Positions 34,198 through 43,649 of a DNA stretch of 64,000 bases are shown piece after piece. The notes under the pieces were generated by a model, which had not been told where the DNA came from, searched no databases, and saw only the letters and a program-made list of their open reading frames with translations. This DNA is from Ignavibacteriales bacterium (GTDB lineage: Bacteria > Bacteroidota > Ignavibacteria > UBA10030). Every line of letters begins with the position of its first letter. The stretch's first letter is position 1. Position numbers and translations under genes: made by a program. Where the stretch lies: the NCBI GenBank assembly GCA_026390575.1, contig JAPLFR010000003.1, forward strand, positions 1-64,000. Direction: 5' to 3'.

Positions 34198-36611
34198 CGC
34201 ATTGGTCTTAGTGTGAGAACATCCCGGTATGTCGATTCTATTATTGATAACTGCATCGGACGAATTTTGTATGCGCCATTGAGCCAGAGTGATACCTGAT
34301 CTTTATAATGGCTGGAAAATACCTGCCCCGATTGTCCCGGAGGCAAAACACTTCGTGTATCGTTTATGTCGGCGAGATTAAATACTTGCCGCATCGACGG
34401 TCCAACGGCACTTTTAAAAGAATGAGCAATGAAGTACTGCCCGACGTTAATCGTCGAGTGCGAACCTCCAATCGGGAATGGCCCGATGTTGAAGAATCCG
34501 GAGAGTACTTTGTTCGCGCCAAGGACATGTTCGAATGTTACCGTGTGCACTCTTCCCCACTGCCATTCCTTGAGATCACCGCCAAGTTCGCTCTTGAGCA
34601 TAACCAGTGCATCGCTAACGCTCTTGCGGATAAGATCATCCCGCGTTTCTTGCAAAGGCGTTTTGGAATCATCGAACCACTCAGAATTTGGGTTCTTCAG
34701 CAAATGAGACAATGCTGACAACGGTGTGCTTGCCAGGGTGTCATACAATCCATACAACCGGTCTCCCATTTTATCGTGGAAGGTATTGTAGATAAGAGCG
34801 TTGATCGTCGCTTGGAAAAGAGTTGTACTGACATCTTCTTTTCGCATTTCGAAATTCCAATTCCGAAAATATTCCAATATCGTTTTCACATCTTTATCTA
34901 CGACGACAACACTATCGTATGCATGAAGGATGTACGGAACCATTTCTCTTGCATGCGTGGAAACAAGATCGAACTGCAGGCGCTGGATTTCTTCTACCGT
35001 AAACTTATTTTGTTCGGTAAGTACCTCGCTGATGCGGATCGACCGCCACGGAGATTCCCAATGATGAGAGATGGTATAAGGATACGAATCATCGACGATC
35101 TTGTTGTTGGCTGTCGCTATAAATCCTTCCGGTGGATTAAAGACATGCGGCATCTGATCGAACGGGACAAATCCATTCCAATCGTACTCGTCTGTCCAGC
35201 CTGGGAACGGCAATGTCGGCCCTTTCGTTTTTCTGATCGGCAACTTGCCGCCCGTGCGGTATCCAATATTACCGTCAACATCAGCGTAGACAAAATTCTG
35301 TGCGGGTACGGTAAATAATTTTAACGCTTCCTGAAACTCCTGCCAGTTGCCGGATTTGTTCATACGATATAAAGCACCGGCTTCATTCGAGATTTCATTT
35401 CCAGTCCATCGCATAGATATGAGCGATGATGCAGATTGAGCGGCGGGTTCCATTTTATTCACAATCGGTCCGCGGTGTGTACTGAATATGGAAAGTGCAA
35501 CAGGCAATGCTCCTTTCACAACAATCGTATCAACGGTCTCTCCAATAGACAGCCATTCGTTGTTGAATCGATACCGTGTCGGATGTTGAAGCGAATCGAC
35601 TTCTTCAAGATAAAAGTCTTCGTCATCCATCATTGCATTCGTCACACCCCACGCTATACGCTCATTTCTTCCTACCACAATAAATGGCACGCCGGGAATA
35701 GTCATTCCGGCAACATCCAGACTTGGTGCGCTGATATGAAGTTCGTACCACCGCGCGGGCGACATCAATATAAGATGTGGATCGTTTGCAAGAAGTGGTT
35801 TTCCGGTAACAGACTTTGCACTGGAGATTACCCACGCATTGCTGCCCGACTCAAGAGCACGAATACCGAGAAGTGAACGGCAGGCTCCTTCCGCATCGAA
35901 CAACGGACGAAGGTCCTCAGCAATCGTCTTCCCTTTCAATTCCTTTGGAATAATACACGGGGCATTCTCCGGCCAGTACGGGAAGATTTCTTTCGCCTTC
36001 GCTTCACCAAACCGCTGAACGAGTTCTGCAAGCAGTAAATCTATCCAGCGCGAGTAATTCAATTCCCACGCCATCAATCGGCTGACAAGGAGTGAATGTT
36101 CAATCGTCCACGGCTCCGGTACAATATTTAACATATCAAATTCAATAGGATATTTACCGGAATGTGTTGTCAAGAACTGATTCACGCCATCCGCATACGC
36201 CTGCAATGCTTTGCGTGTATCATCATCAAGCGCTTGCGATAGTTTATGCGCATGCCGCCATAAGCCGAGTGTGTGAAACATTTTATCAATCGGAAGCGCC
36301 GGCTCTCCTAACACCTCCGCTAAGCGCCCCATACCGACACGCCGCGTCAATTCCATTTGCCACAACCGATCCTGTGCCTGAGTAAAACCAACTGCAAAGA
36401 ATGCATCATATTCCGATTGAGCGAAAATATGCGGGACGCCATATTCATCCCGATAGACTTTTACTTCCTGCACTAATCCTTTCACGTTTATTGTCCCGGT
36501 AACCTTTGGAAATGATCGCATCACGAGAAAATAACCGATGACAGTGCTCATAAACAAAACAACAATAATTATTATACCGATTCCAATCAGAGCTTTTCGC
36601 GTCATTCGCAT
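34194..36611 (-). CDS. penicillin acylase-family N-terminal nucleophile hydrolase
   Basis: An 805-residue envelope amidase of the penicillin acylase/acylhomoserine lactone acylase family. An N-terminal membrane or signal segment (ALIGIGIIIIVVLFMSTVIG) precedes the alpha-chain region. The autocatalytic cleavage site and nucleophile are at G256-S257 (ESGSNAWVIS), and KPLLANDPHL follows as in the family. Substrates in nature may be acylated amines, acyl-homoserine lactones or others; sequence does not decide. It is first in a tightly overlapping set with the sirtuin and pyk genes. Confidence 0.92.
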   Translation of the reverse strand: MRMTRKALIGIGIIIIVVLFMSTVIGYFLVMRSFPKVTGTINVKGLVQEVKVYRDEYGVPHIFAQSEYDAFFAVGFTQAQDRLWQMELTRRVGMGRLAEVLGEPALPIDKMFHTLGLWRHAHKLSQALDDDTRKALQAYADGVNQFLTTHSGKYPIEFDMLNIVPEPWTIEHSLLVSRLMAWELNYSRWIDLLLAELVQRFGEAKAKEIFPYWPENAPCIIPKELKGKTIAEDLRPLFDAEGACRSLLGIRALESGSNAWVISSAKSVTGKPLLANDPHLILMSPARWYELHISAPSLDVAGMTIPGVPFIVVGRNERIAWGVTNAMMDDEDFYLEEVDSLQHPTRYRFNNEWLSIGETVDTIVVKGALPVALSIFSTHRGPIVNKMEPAAQSASSLISMRWTGNEISNEAGALYRMNKSGNWQEFQEALKLFTVPAQNFVYADVDGNIGYRTGGKLPIRKTKGPTLPFPGWTDEYDWNGFVPFDQMPHVFNPPEGFIATANNKIVDDSYPYTISHHWESPWRSIRISEVLTEQNKFTVEEIQRLQFDLVSTHAREMVPYILHAYDSVVVVDKDVKTILEYFRNWNFEMRKEDVSTTLFQATINALIYNTFHDKMGDRLYGLYDTLASTPLSALSHLLKNPNSEWFDDSKTPLQETRDDLIRKSVSDALVMLKSELGGDLKEWQWGRVHTVTFEHVLGANKVLSGFFNIGPFPIGGSHSTINVGQYFIAHSFKSAVGPSMRQVFNLADINDTRSVLPPGQSGQVFSSHYKDQVSLWLNGAYKIRPMQLSIIESTYRDVLTLRPMR

Positions 36612-36626
36612 GCCTATTCTTTTATG

Positions 36627-36671
36627 AAAAAAAAATTCCGTCCCGATTGATCATATCAATCGGAACGGAAT
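36627..36671 (-). terminator. intrinsic terminator after the FadL-like gene at 36706
   Basis: A 17-base arm (36635-36651) pairs with 36655-36671 with only two mismatched positions; on the minus strand it is followed by a run of eight T. Confidence 0.9.
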
Positions 36672-36705
36672 AATGTAATCAAACTTGAAAAGCAGTGCAA
36701 CTAAG

Positions 36706-38169
36706 CTAAAAACGATACAGCAGAGTCAAATTCAAATTGCTGGTTGTAACTGTTTCGTCAGTTCCCTCATCGTATGTATAACCGGATGCTGAATATGAGT
36801 AATTATTTCGTAAAGATTTCCAGGTTCCATATGCATATCCTGCATCGATGGATGTACGTTCATCAAGCATGTACCCTATTCCCGCAGTATAGTACATCTG
36901 ATTGCGACTTGTCGGATCACCTTTCCATGGTGACGGATTGTAAATAATCCCGCCGCGCAGCTTCAAACCTAAATTCCTTAGGGAGACTTCACCACCTCCG
37001 CGAAGATTAGTTGTTGCTCGCAATTCGTTCTTGATACGAGAATTTTGAGTACTAAAATCTACACCATCCGCACTTAAATCCATTTGCGTCCAATCCGTAT
37101 ACTCAACATCCCCGGCTAAAAGAAGCCATTCTAAAGGCTGAACAGAAACACCTCCGCTCAATATATAAGGCGTTGTAACTTCATATTTGATGGAGTTGGA
37201 CGTTAGTGGATAGGAGTATGCACTGAAGCCATTGACATCCTTAGTCTTAAATTGACTCGATGCGGCTTCAGTATATGTTTCAGAGATATTATAGGTGGTT
37301 GATGTTCGAATAGCGAACCCGATCGAGTATTTTCCCGTTTTACGAAACATCAATCCAAAGAGAGCGTTGAATCCTTTTATATCATCATTTACTGTGCTCT
37401 CATAGCTAAACTGGTTGAAATCTTCAGGAGATATCGATACAGGATAATAATTTTTCGTATCACTTTCGTTCACTGTCTGGTCATACGAATATGATCCTCC
37501 TGCATAATTGAGTGAAATACCTACAGAAAGATTTGGACCAACATCAATAGCACCGCCAAATGTCCAATGGTTCAATCCTCCACCTTCAATCACGTTTATC
37601 GCTTGTTGGACATTTCCATTCAGGATTGGAATGACATTACCCAAGGTATCGGCATTAGCAAGAAAAAGTTTATACGGAATGTTGTATGCCAATGGTTTTT
37701 CTAATAAATAAATACTTTGAGAATAGGAACTATATGGATTAAATGTACTCATGGATGCTGTCGTCGTATAATTTGCGGCTCTGTAGAATCCGAATGCAAA
37801 AGTAAGGCTCCCCCGTACAGTCGGGATTGGATACACAAGTCCAAGGTTGTTGAGGTTCACCACACTATTATTTGAGGATGTTTTCGTCCCTATATACGAT
37901 ACATCATTTGAATATCCAAGACTTGATAAGCCGAAGGAAAACTCGAAATCTCGTTCAAGCGCCAAACCCGCCGGATTCCAGAACAACGCGGAGTAATCAT
38001 CAACACCTCCAACGGTTGCATTACCCATTCCGAGTTGTCGTGCACTTACACCTAATCCGAGTTGAGAATATCGCAACGCATCTTCTGCAAATTGCGCGTT
38101 CACAGGCTGAATCTGTAACCCAATTATCATCAAAATAACCAACCAATATGTTTTACGAAACGTTTTCAT
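36706..38169 (-). CDS. OMPP1/FadL-like outer-membrane protein
   Basis: A 487-residue outer-membrane barrel. A signal peptide (TYWLVILMIIGLQIQPVNAQ) is followed by the family-typical LGMGNATVGGVDDYSALFWN and NPAGLA. The rest is strand-rich and Tyr/Ser/Asn-rich with a C-terminal NLTLLYRF. This subtype resembles the PorV/OMPP1-like barrels of Bacteroidota, so transport of hydrophobic compounds or a role near T9SS are both possible. It ends at a strong terminator. The gene lies directly downstream of the aromatic-rich lipoprotein gene. Confidence 0.82.
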   Translation of the reverse strand: MKTFRKTYWLVILMIIGLQIQPVNAQFAEDALRYSQLGLGVSARQLGMGNATVGGVDDYSALFWNPAGLALERDFEFSFGLSSLGYSNDVSYIGTKTSSNNSVVNLNNLGLVYPIPTVRGSLTFAFGFYRAANYTTTASMSTFNPYSSYSQSIYLLEKPLAYNIPYKLFLANADTLGNVIPILNGNVQQAINVIEGGGLNHWTFGGAIDVGPNLSVGISLNYAGGSYSYDQTVNESDTKNYYPVSISPEDFNQFSYESTVNDDIKGFNALFGLMFRKTGKYSIGFAIRTSTTYNISETYTEAASSQFKTKDVNGFSAYSYPLTSNSIKYEVTTPYILSGGVSVQPLEWLLLAGDVEYTDWTQMDLSADGVDFSTQNSRIKNELRATTNLRGGGEVSLRNLGLKLRGGIIYNPSPWKGDPTSRNQMYYTAGIGYMLDERTSIDAGYAYGTWKSLRNNYSYSASGYTYDEGTDETVTTSNLNLTLLYRF

Positions 38170-38204
38170 AAGATTACATTACTCCATTCTTTTTTTTAAT
38201 TTAA

Positions 38205-39146
38205 TCAACGGCCTGATCTACCTGAACCACTGCTTTGACGGCCACCACCGCCATCGCTTCTTGGTGCTGGTGCACTACTTGGAGCAGAACTTGGCGCAGA
38301 ACTTGTCCGGGTCGATGGATGCGGTGTATAGCTTGGCGCCGAACTCTGATCGCTTGATCTGGATTGATTGCTGCTTGCACCTTGACCTCGAGCTTGTCCG
38401 CTGCCGCGAGTATTGCTGTGTCTGGAACTTCTCGTCGTCGTCATAGTACTTTGATCCCGATAACGCGGCTGCTGAACGGCCGGATTATAGTGGCCGCCGC
38501 TCGATCGGCGGGATGTTGAAACACCACTGGAAGCACCACGTGTAGTTCCTGTTGTTCCAGTACTTCCACTTTGCGATCCTACCCTTCCAGCTGAACCAGG
38601 AAGACTAACATTTCCCCGGCTAGTTCCGTTTCGTCCATCATACATTCCTCCTGTATTGTCTGCTCCAGTTGTTCCTATATATCCAGATCTTGTACTACCC
38701 GATGTTTGTCTGATATTACCGCCTCTCTGATATCCGGAATTGCGTGTTACAAACGGCCGGGAAGAATAATAATGATTGTATCCTCCATAGCCTGAATAAG
38801 AATTCCAATAACCCCAATGATGAGGATAATATGAATAGCCGACATAGAACGCAGAACCCCAATACCATGGATCCCAATACGATGGATAAACACAACCGTA
38901 ATCCCACGACCAATATGAACGCCAGCCAGGATAATAATATGAGAATCCGAGATATTGATGTGATTGCCAATTATCGTTATCCTCACCATAGTATGAAGAA
39001 TCGTTTTGAACAGCAGGTTGTTGTTCCTGTTGATAAGATGAATCTTCTTCATGCATTGTCACAAATTGCGTGTAGCAGCCTTGGAAAAGAAACGCCATCA
39101 ATCCTATCGGCAGAAGAAGTTTGAAGAAGAATATCATTGTTTTCAT
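38205..39146 (-). CDS. low-complexity aromatic-rich putative lipoprotein
   Basis: A 313-residue protein with a lipobox (LMAFLFQGC), so it should be lipidated and placed in the outer membrane or on the surface. Residues of about 55-130 are extremely rich in Tyr, Trp and Gly (YYYPGWRSYWSWDYG). The C-terminal half is Ser/Thr/Gly/Arg-rich and disordered in appearance. I recognise no domain. The start at ATG 39146 is chosen because GAGG lies just before it; the ATG four codons upstream overlaps that site. It may be an adhesive or structural surface protein; this is a guess. Confidence 0.7.
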   Translation of the reverse strand: MKTMIFFFKLLLPIGLMAFLFQGCYTQFVTMHEEDSSYQQEQQPAVQNDSSYYGEDNDNWQSHQYLGFSYYYPGWRSYWSWDYGCVYPSYWDPWYWGSAFYVGYSYYPHHWGYWNSYSGYGGYNHYYSSRPFVTRNSGYQRGGNIRQTSGSTRSGYIGTTGADNTGGMYDGRNGTSRGNVSLPGSAGRVGSQSGSTGTTGTTRGASSGVSTSRRSSGGHYNPAVQQPRYRDQSTMTTTRSSRHSNTRGSGQARGQGASSNQSRSSDQSSAPSYTPHPSTRTSSAPSSAPSSAPAPRSDGGGGRQSSGSGRSGR

Positions 39147-39201
39147 GATTGACCTCATTTGTTTGACGCTTAAAAAGTGCTCAAGTTTCTTGCCAGTGAT
39201 T

Positions 39202-39248
39202 TATAAAAATAAAAGACCTGAATTCGGCGATTTTTCGCCATCTTCAGG
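39202..39248 (-). terminator. intrinsic terminator after the gene at 39386
   Basis: CCTGAA-TTC-GGCGA and TCGCC-ATC-TTCAGG form a near-perfect stem (39217-39248) with a T-rich tract on the minus strand. It lies about 140 bp after the stop, so the transcript would have a long 3' untranslated region. Confidence 0.8.
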
Positions 39249-39385
39249 CGGCTATACGAACGATAAAATATTCAACCGTACACAAAACTAATCGCTACTG
39301 TCCTCAGTCATGCACAATAAACTTCAATATTTTCTGGCAGGTTAACACATTGAAATTTATATATAAATTTAGAGATAATAGCGGA

Positions 39386-40168
39386 TCAAAAATTTCCTAT
39401 ATAATCAATTTGGAGTGTACGATTTCCAACATTCACATTGTCTTGGTTCTTTGTGATATTTTTCAAATTGAAGCCGACAATGAGACCTTTTGCACACGTC
39501 CATCGGAAACCAAAATTAAGGTATCCGTTTCCTTTGCCAAGTGCATGATCATTATTATCATTTGCTGCGAAATCGAACTCGAACATAATCGATATATCTC
39601 TGCCTATCGATTTCTCTGCACCTACGTACATATTGAGATCTTTATCACCGTCATCTGTTTCCAGAGATTTATTGAATCCGCCATGCACACTGAGATTGCC
39701 AAGTAACTCATAGTTTTTACTGGCTGCAATATACACTCCTGGCGATTTGACTGTGTAACGCTTTAATGTATCAGCATTGAGATATGGTTCTTTGCCTTGA
39801 GAATCAAAACCGATAGCAAGCGCTGGCATAGTAGAACTCTCGCTCACAAGACGCAGTTTTGCGTTCATTCCGGGCATGGGGTTCATGTTAATTTTGTTTT
39901 GGCCGACAATATCTGTTCCGCCATACGAAATTCCAAATGTGAACGGTTCAAAAATTCCCACTGAAATCCCCACCAATACACCGCCATTCTGAAAGAAGTT
40001 CGAAGAAACGGAATACGATCCGCGCTTCAGCAAACCTGCTGTCGGTTTATCAATCAGCATTGTCGGTTCAACAGTCGCTGCATCGCCTGCATAACTTTGT
40101 GCTTCCGCCGTTTCTATTGTCACGATCATTAAAATATTTACGATCAGCAATACACTGAGTTTTTTCAC
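39386..40168 (-). CDS. putative envelope protein, YjbH-like/unknown
   Basis: A 260-residue exported protein. I start it at the GTG 40168, which has AAGGAGAATAAC just before it and begins a clean signal peptide (KKLSVLLIVNILMIVTIETAEA|Q); a longer frame to 40213 is possible. The mature part is rich in Gly and alternating hydrophobic residues (GGVLVGISVGIFEPFTFGIS; MYVGAEKSIGRDISIMFEFD), like a small outer-membrane barrel. The family is not certain. It follows the amidohydrolase gene, whose end overlaps an upstream extension of this frame. Confidence 0.65.
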   Translation of the reverse strand: MKKLSVLLIVNILMIVTIETAEAQSYAGDAATVEPTMLIDKPTAGLLKRGSYSVSSNFFQNGGVLVGISVGIFEPFTFGISYGGTDIVGQNKINMNPMPGMNAKLRLVSESSTMPALAIGFDSQGKEPYLNADTLKRYTVKSPGVYIAASKNYELLGNLSVHGGFNKSLETDDGDKDLNMYVGAEKSIGRDISIMFEFDFAANDNNDHALGKGNGYLNFGFRWTCAKGLIVGFNLKNITKNQDNVNVGNRTLQIDYIGNF

Positions 40169-40193
40169 GTTATTCTCCTTTTCACAAACTGAC

Positions 40194-41720
40194 TTATGCT
40201 TCATCATCTCCAAATATTTTCTTCACATTTTTTGGAAGTTCCTTACCAGTTTCAGTTGAGCTAATGTCTTTTGTTTGCGGAGCGGATTTTGTCCGTTCCT
40301 TCCGAACAATTCTGAATCCTTCTTCAACAACCATTTCATCTGCAGAAGATGTACTCTCATTTTTTTGTTGTGCAGGAAATTGGAGTATCGTTGCCGGCGA
40401 CAACTGTACGACGGTTTTCTCTTCAGTGAGAGATAATAATTTTTTGAAAATTGATTGTGCTTCCCTTGCCAAATCTTCTTCTGAATATGTGAGAACATGT
40501 CTTTCGCGGATATAGAACTCGCCATTGATCATGACATCGCTCACCTGCTGCGAGCCGGCTTCTTGAAGAACAACTTCAAGAATTCGTTCGGCATTTTTAT
40601 CAGCAAGAATAGCATTCAGACGAAACTCAGAGAGATCAAGGAAAACTAGATCGGCTTTCTTTCCTGTTTCGATTGTTCCAATATCAGCATCAAGCCCAAG
40701 TGCGTACGCTCCATTCTTTGTATGAAGAGCAAGCAGACGGTACGCTTGTTCTTGCGGCAAACTAAGGGTTTTAAGTATGGAGCAATAGGAATGAATATTT
40801 TCCAATGGCTGTGCTGATCCCCAATCAGTACCCAATGCCAGCGTAATTTTATGCTTGAGTAATTCTCCGAAAGGCGGCATTTCTGTTCCTTTTTGAAGAA
40901 TTGCTGATGGTGAATATACTAACGGAGCCCTAGACTTTACGATGATTTCATAATCTCCCTCGTCAAAACACGAGAGGTGAAGCAGATGTACCGGCGAATC
41001 AATCGCCCCATACTCGGCATAAAGTTGCGCTATGGATTTATTGAAGTTTTTCTTGACAATGTTAAACGCTTGACGGGTCTGCCCCAAATGCAATATAATC
41101 GGCCACTGAAGTTCACGTGCAGAACGAATGCTGGATTGAAGATTGTATGTCGTAAGATTTTCTTCATCGGCGATAACAAATGCAAAACGAATTGACGATT
41201 CGCGTAACTTACGAGCCGCCTCAATTTGATCGCCATTATGCAAACCGATAAAACCTCTTTGGTTCGTTTGCTGCATCGCCTCAAATGACGCTGGAAAGGA
41301 ATGTTCAGGATTATCTAAGCCATACTCTGCCAATGTTGTTACACCGGATTTGAGCGCGGCATAATACGATAATCGGTACAACGTTAAGAATTCTTGGAAT
41401 GTAGCTTCTTTCCGAACATAATCGAGAGAACGGCTCGGGAGCGGATTCTTATTCCATCGCGCCATCGGCTGACCGGATGTTAAATAGTGTAAGATAAACG
41501 ACTCACCCGTATGATGCGCATCTACAAATCCCGGTAATATAATTTTTCCTGCGGCATCAATGACTTCAGCATTTGGATATGTTGCCTTGAGAGCATCAGC
41601 ACGCTTACCGACCTCGATAATGCGGCCGTTTTGAATTATTAGCGTCAGTTTCCCGGCACGGTTTTGTGTATCGCCGGTAAAAACGAATCCGTTTTCGATT
41701 ATTTTAATGGAATCGATCAT
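40194..41720 (-). CDS. amidohydrolase-superfamily protein with atypical metal motif
   Basis: A 508-residue cytosolic protein of the amidohydrolase superfamily, most like the TRZ/ATZ group. It has the N-terminal composite domain (GRIIEVGKRADAL and AAGKIILPGFVDAHH), a TIM-barrel and the late motifs LALGTDWG and IGTIETGKKADLVFLD. The usual HxH metal pair reads H69-H70-T71, so the second ligand is missing or shifted. Later histidines (ILHLGQTRQ, HLLHLSCFDEGD) are present. Activity and substrate are uncertain. A charged, disordered C-terminal extension of about 60 residues is unusual. It ends 6 bp from cysS. Confidence 0.8.
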   Translation of the reverse strand: MIDSIKIIENGFVFTGDTQNRAGKLTLIIQNGRIIEVGKRADALKATYPNAEVIDAAGKIILPGFVDAHHTGESFILHYLTSGQPMARWNKNPLPSRSLDYVRKEATFQEFLTLYRLSYYAALKSGVTTLAEYGLDNPEHSFPASFEAMQQTNQRGFIGLHNGDQIEAARKLRESSIRFAFVIADEENLTTYNLQSSIRSARELQWPIILHLGQTRQAFNIVKKNFNKSIAQLYAEYGAIDSPVHLLHLSCFDEGDYEIIVKSRAPLVYSPSAILQKGTEMPPFGELLKHKITLALGTDWGSAQPLENIHSYCSILKTLSLPQEQAYRLLALHTKNGAYALGLDADIGTIETGKKADLVFLDLSEFRLNAILADKNAERILEVVLQEAGSQQVSDVMINGEFYIRERHVLTYSEEDLAREAQSIFKKLLSLTEEKTVVQLSPATILQFPAQQKNESTSSADEMVVEEGFRIVRKERTKSAPQTKDISSTETGKELPKNVKKIFGDDEA

Positions 41721-41725
41721 GGACG

Positions 41726-43183
41726 TTAGTTTATCTTACGCCAGCTTGTCCCATCTTTTTTATCTTCGATTATAAAACCAATTATCTTCAAACCGTCACG
41801 AATGATATCAGACAGCGCCCAAAGCTTTTGCTTCCGCACTTCTGTACGGATACGAATGACCAAATCCATGAGATGAGATTCTGTCTTTGCATCACCAGTG
41901 GCAGATTGAAGTTCGTCTGGTATAATTCCCAAGACTTTTCCACCAAGTTCGTCAAAGAGTTGGTCGATTTGTTTGAGCGTCTCACTACTCAACTTTTGTT
42001 CAGAGTTTAGCGATTGATTTGTTTCGCGTGCCAAATCAAATAACACTCCAACAGCGAGCGGTGCGTTAAAATCATCGTTCATTGCTTCTAAAAAATGTTT
42101 TTTATGCGAAGAGAGATCAAATCCCGCTCCATGTGACCGCTGTTCAGATTCAGCTTTCTTTAATTCCTCCCGGAGATTGCGGATGGTGTTCAGCAATTTA
42201 TCATATCCGGCGTTCGCGCCTTGTACTGCTTCATCGCTGAAATCCAACGTGCTGCGATAATGACTTTGCAGAATGAAAAAACGCACGACGAGCGGATCAT
42301 ATTTCTTGAAAGCATCTTTTAACGTTACAAAATTTCCGAGTGACTTTGACATTTTCTTCCCGTTCACAGTCACAAGGTTGTTGTGAATCCAGTACTTCAC
42401 AAACTGTTTTCCGGTTGCAGCTTCACTCTGCGCAATCTCGCATTCGTGATGCGGAAATTGGTTATCCATTCCGCCACCGTGGATGTCAAATGTCTCGCCA
42501 AGATATTTCATCGACATTGCCGAACATTCGATGTGCCATCCGGGAAATCCTGCGCCCCACGGACTCGGCCATCGCATAATATGCCCGCTTTCCGCTTTCT
42601 TCCACAATGCAAAATCCGCCGGATGTCGCTTCTCCGAACGCGATTCAACGCGCGTTCCTTCAACCGAATCCTCCAGCACACGACCCGAAAGCTTGCCGTA
42701 ATTCTTAAATTTCGGGACGTCATAATACACAGAACCGTTCACCTCATACGCATAACCGTTCGCAAGTAGCTGCTTTATGATTTCGATCTGTTCGATGATG
42801 TGTCCCGACGCTCGCGGTGAAATATCCGGGCGCTCGATTCCAAGCTTATCCATATCATCAAAATAACTGCGCGTATTCGTCTCGGCGATTTGCATTGGAT
42901 GGACACGATCAAGGCGCGCTTGTTTCATAATTTTATCTTCACCTTCGTCTGCATCGTCGGTAAGATGACCAACATCGGTAATGTTCTGAATATAAAGTAC
43001 TTTATTGCCAAGATAACGCAAGTATCGAACGATGACATCGAAGGAAATATAACTTTTTGCATGACCGATGTGCGAATGACTGTATACGGTAGGTCCGCAG
43101 ACATAGATCCCCACATGCCCTTCGTGAATCGGCTTGAATTCTTCTTTTGTACGGGAAAGTGTGTTATAGATAAAAAGGGGCAT
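41726..43183 (-). CDS. cysS: cysteinyl-tRNA synthetase
   Basis: Charges tRNA-Cys with cysteine. Zinc ligands lie in [18 protein letters not shown], which also holds the HIGH motif, and in WHIECSAMS and [20 protein letters not shown] is present. The 485-residue length is normal. It follows the four-helix-bundle gene after 9 bp and overlaps none of its neighbours; no operon logic with the amidohydrolase is evident. Confidence 0.96.
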   Translation of the reverse strand: MPLFIYNTLSRTKEEFKPIHEGHVGIYVCGPTVYSHSHIGHAKSYISFDVIVRYLRYLGNKVLYIQNITDVGHLTDDADEGEDKIMKQARLDRVHPMQIAETNTRSYFDDMDKLGIERPDISPRASGHIIEQIEIIKQLLANGYAYEVNGSVYYDVPKFKNYGKLSGRVLEDSVEGTRVESRSEKRHPADFALWKKAESGHIMRWPSPWGAGFPGWHIECSAMSMKYLGETFDIHGGGMDNQFPHHECEIAQSEAATGKQFVKYWIHNNLVTVNGKKMSKSLGNFVTLKDAFKKYDPLVVRFFILQSHYRSTLDFSDEAVQGANAGYDKLLNTIRNLREELKKAESEQRSHGAGFDLSSHKKHFLEAMNDDFNAPLAVGVLFDLARETNQSLNSEQKLSSETLKQIDQLFDELGGKVLGIIPDELQSATGDAKTESHLMDLVIRIRTEVRKQKLWALSDIIRDGLKIIGFIIEDKKDGTSWRKIN

Positions 43184-43192
43184 AATAATTGA

Positions 43193-43603
43193 TCAGGTTT
43201 TAGGCATTAAGTTTTGGGATTTAGGTAACTTTTTGTATTTTTTCTCGCTTCTTTCCTTTATGCTTGCAATAAAGCTGTTGAGCATTTTCTGTTCTTCGGA
43301 AAGTAATTGAAGCATAGGAAAAACTTTTTCTTCTGAAACAAGATTGATGTTTTCAACGATAGTCAATTGAGTTTCAAGTTCGTATGTTGAACCTATCGCA
43401 ATTTCTAAGAACCTTTTAAAATCAATTTCACTATTCCGACTACAACCCTCAGCTATGTTTGATGGTATAGAAACAGCCGCCCGTTGAAGCTGAGTTTTCA
43501 GTCCGAACTTTTCATCTTTTGGCAATAGACTAGTAAGTTGATAAACACCAGTTACAATATCCATTCCCTTTTGCCATATTTTAAGTTCTCGAAAATTTCT
43601 CAT
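43193..43603 (-). CDS. four-helix-bundle protein (S23/23S-intervening-sequence family)
   Basis: A 136-residue protein of the four-helix-bundle family first known from 23S rRNA intervening sequences. Its hallmarks are NFRELKIWQKGMDIV, LQRAAVSIPSNIAEG, FLEIAIGSTYELETQL and a final helix. The ATG at 43603 begins the conserved part; a longer TTG-started frame exists. The last dozen codons run into repeat-like DNA (CCTAAA units). No rRNA is near, and the function of chromosomal copies is unknown; related Avd proteins serve diversity-generating retroelements, but no reverse transcriptase or repeat pair is here. Inverted AGGTTTTAGG copies bracket it. Confidence 0.85.
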   Translation of the reverse strand: MRNFRELKIWQKGMDIVTGVYQLTSLLPKDEKFGLKTQLQRAAVSIPSNIAEGCSRNSEIDFKRFLEIAIGSTYELETQLTIVENINLVSEEKVFPMLQLLSEEQKMLNSFIASIKERSEKKYKKLPKSQNLMPKT

Positions 43604-43628
43604 CCCCGCACTCTTCTTCCTAAAACCT
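43195..43628. repeat. 10-bp inverted repeat enclosing the four-helix-bundle gene
   Basis: AGGTTTTAGG is on the plus strand at 43195-43204 and on the minus strand at 43619-43628, giving a 434-bp unit with the four-helix-bundle gene inside. Further degenerate TTAGG-type heptamers flank both ends (GGGATTTAGG; on the other strand GGGATTAGG and TCTTAGG). Confidence 0.55.
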
Positions 43629-43649
43629 AAGACCTCTTGCCTAATCCCT

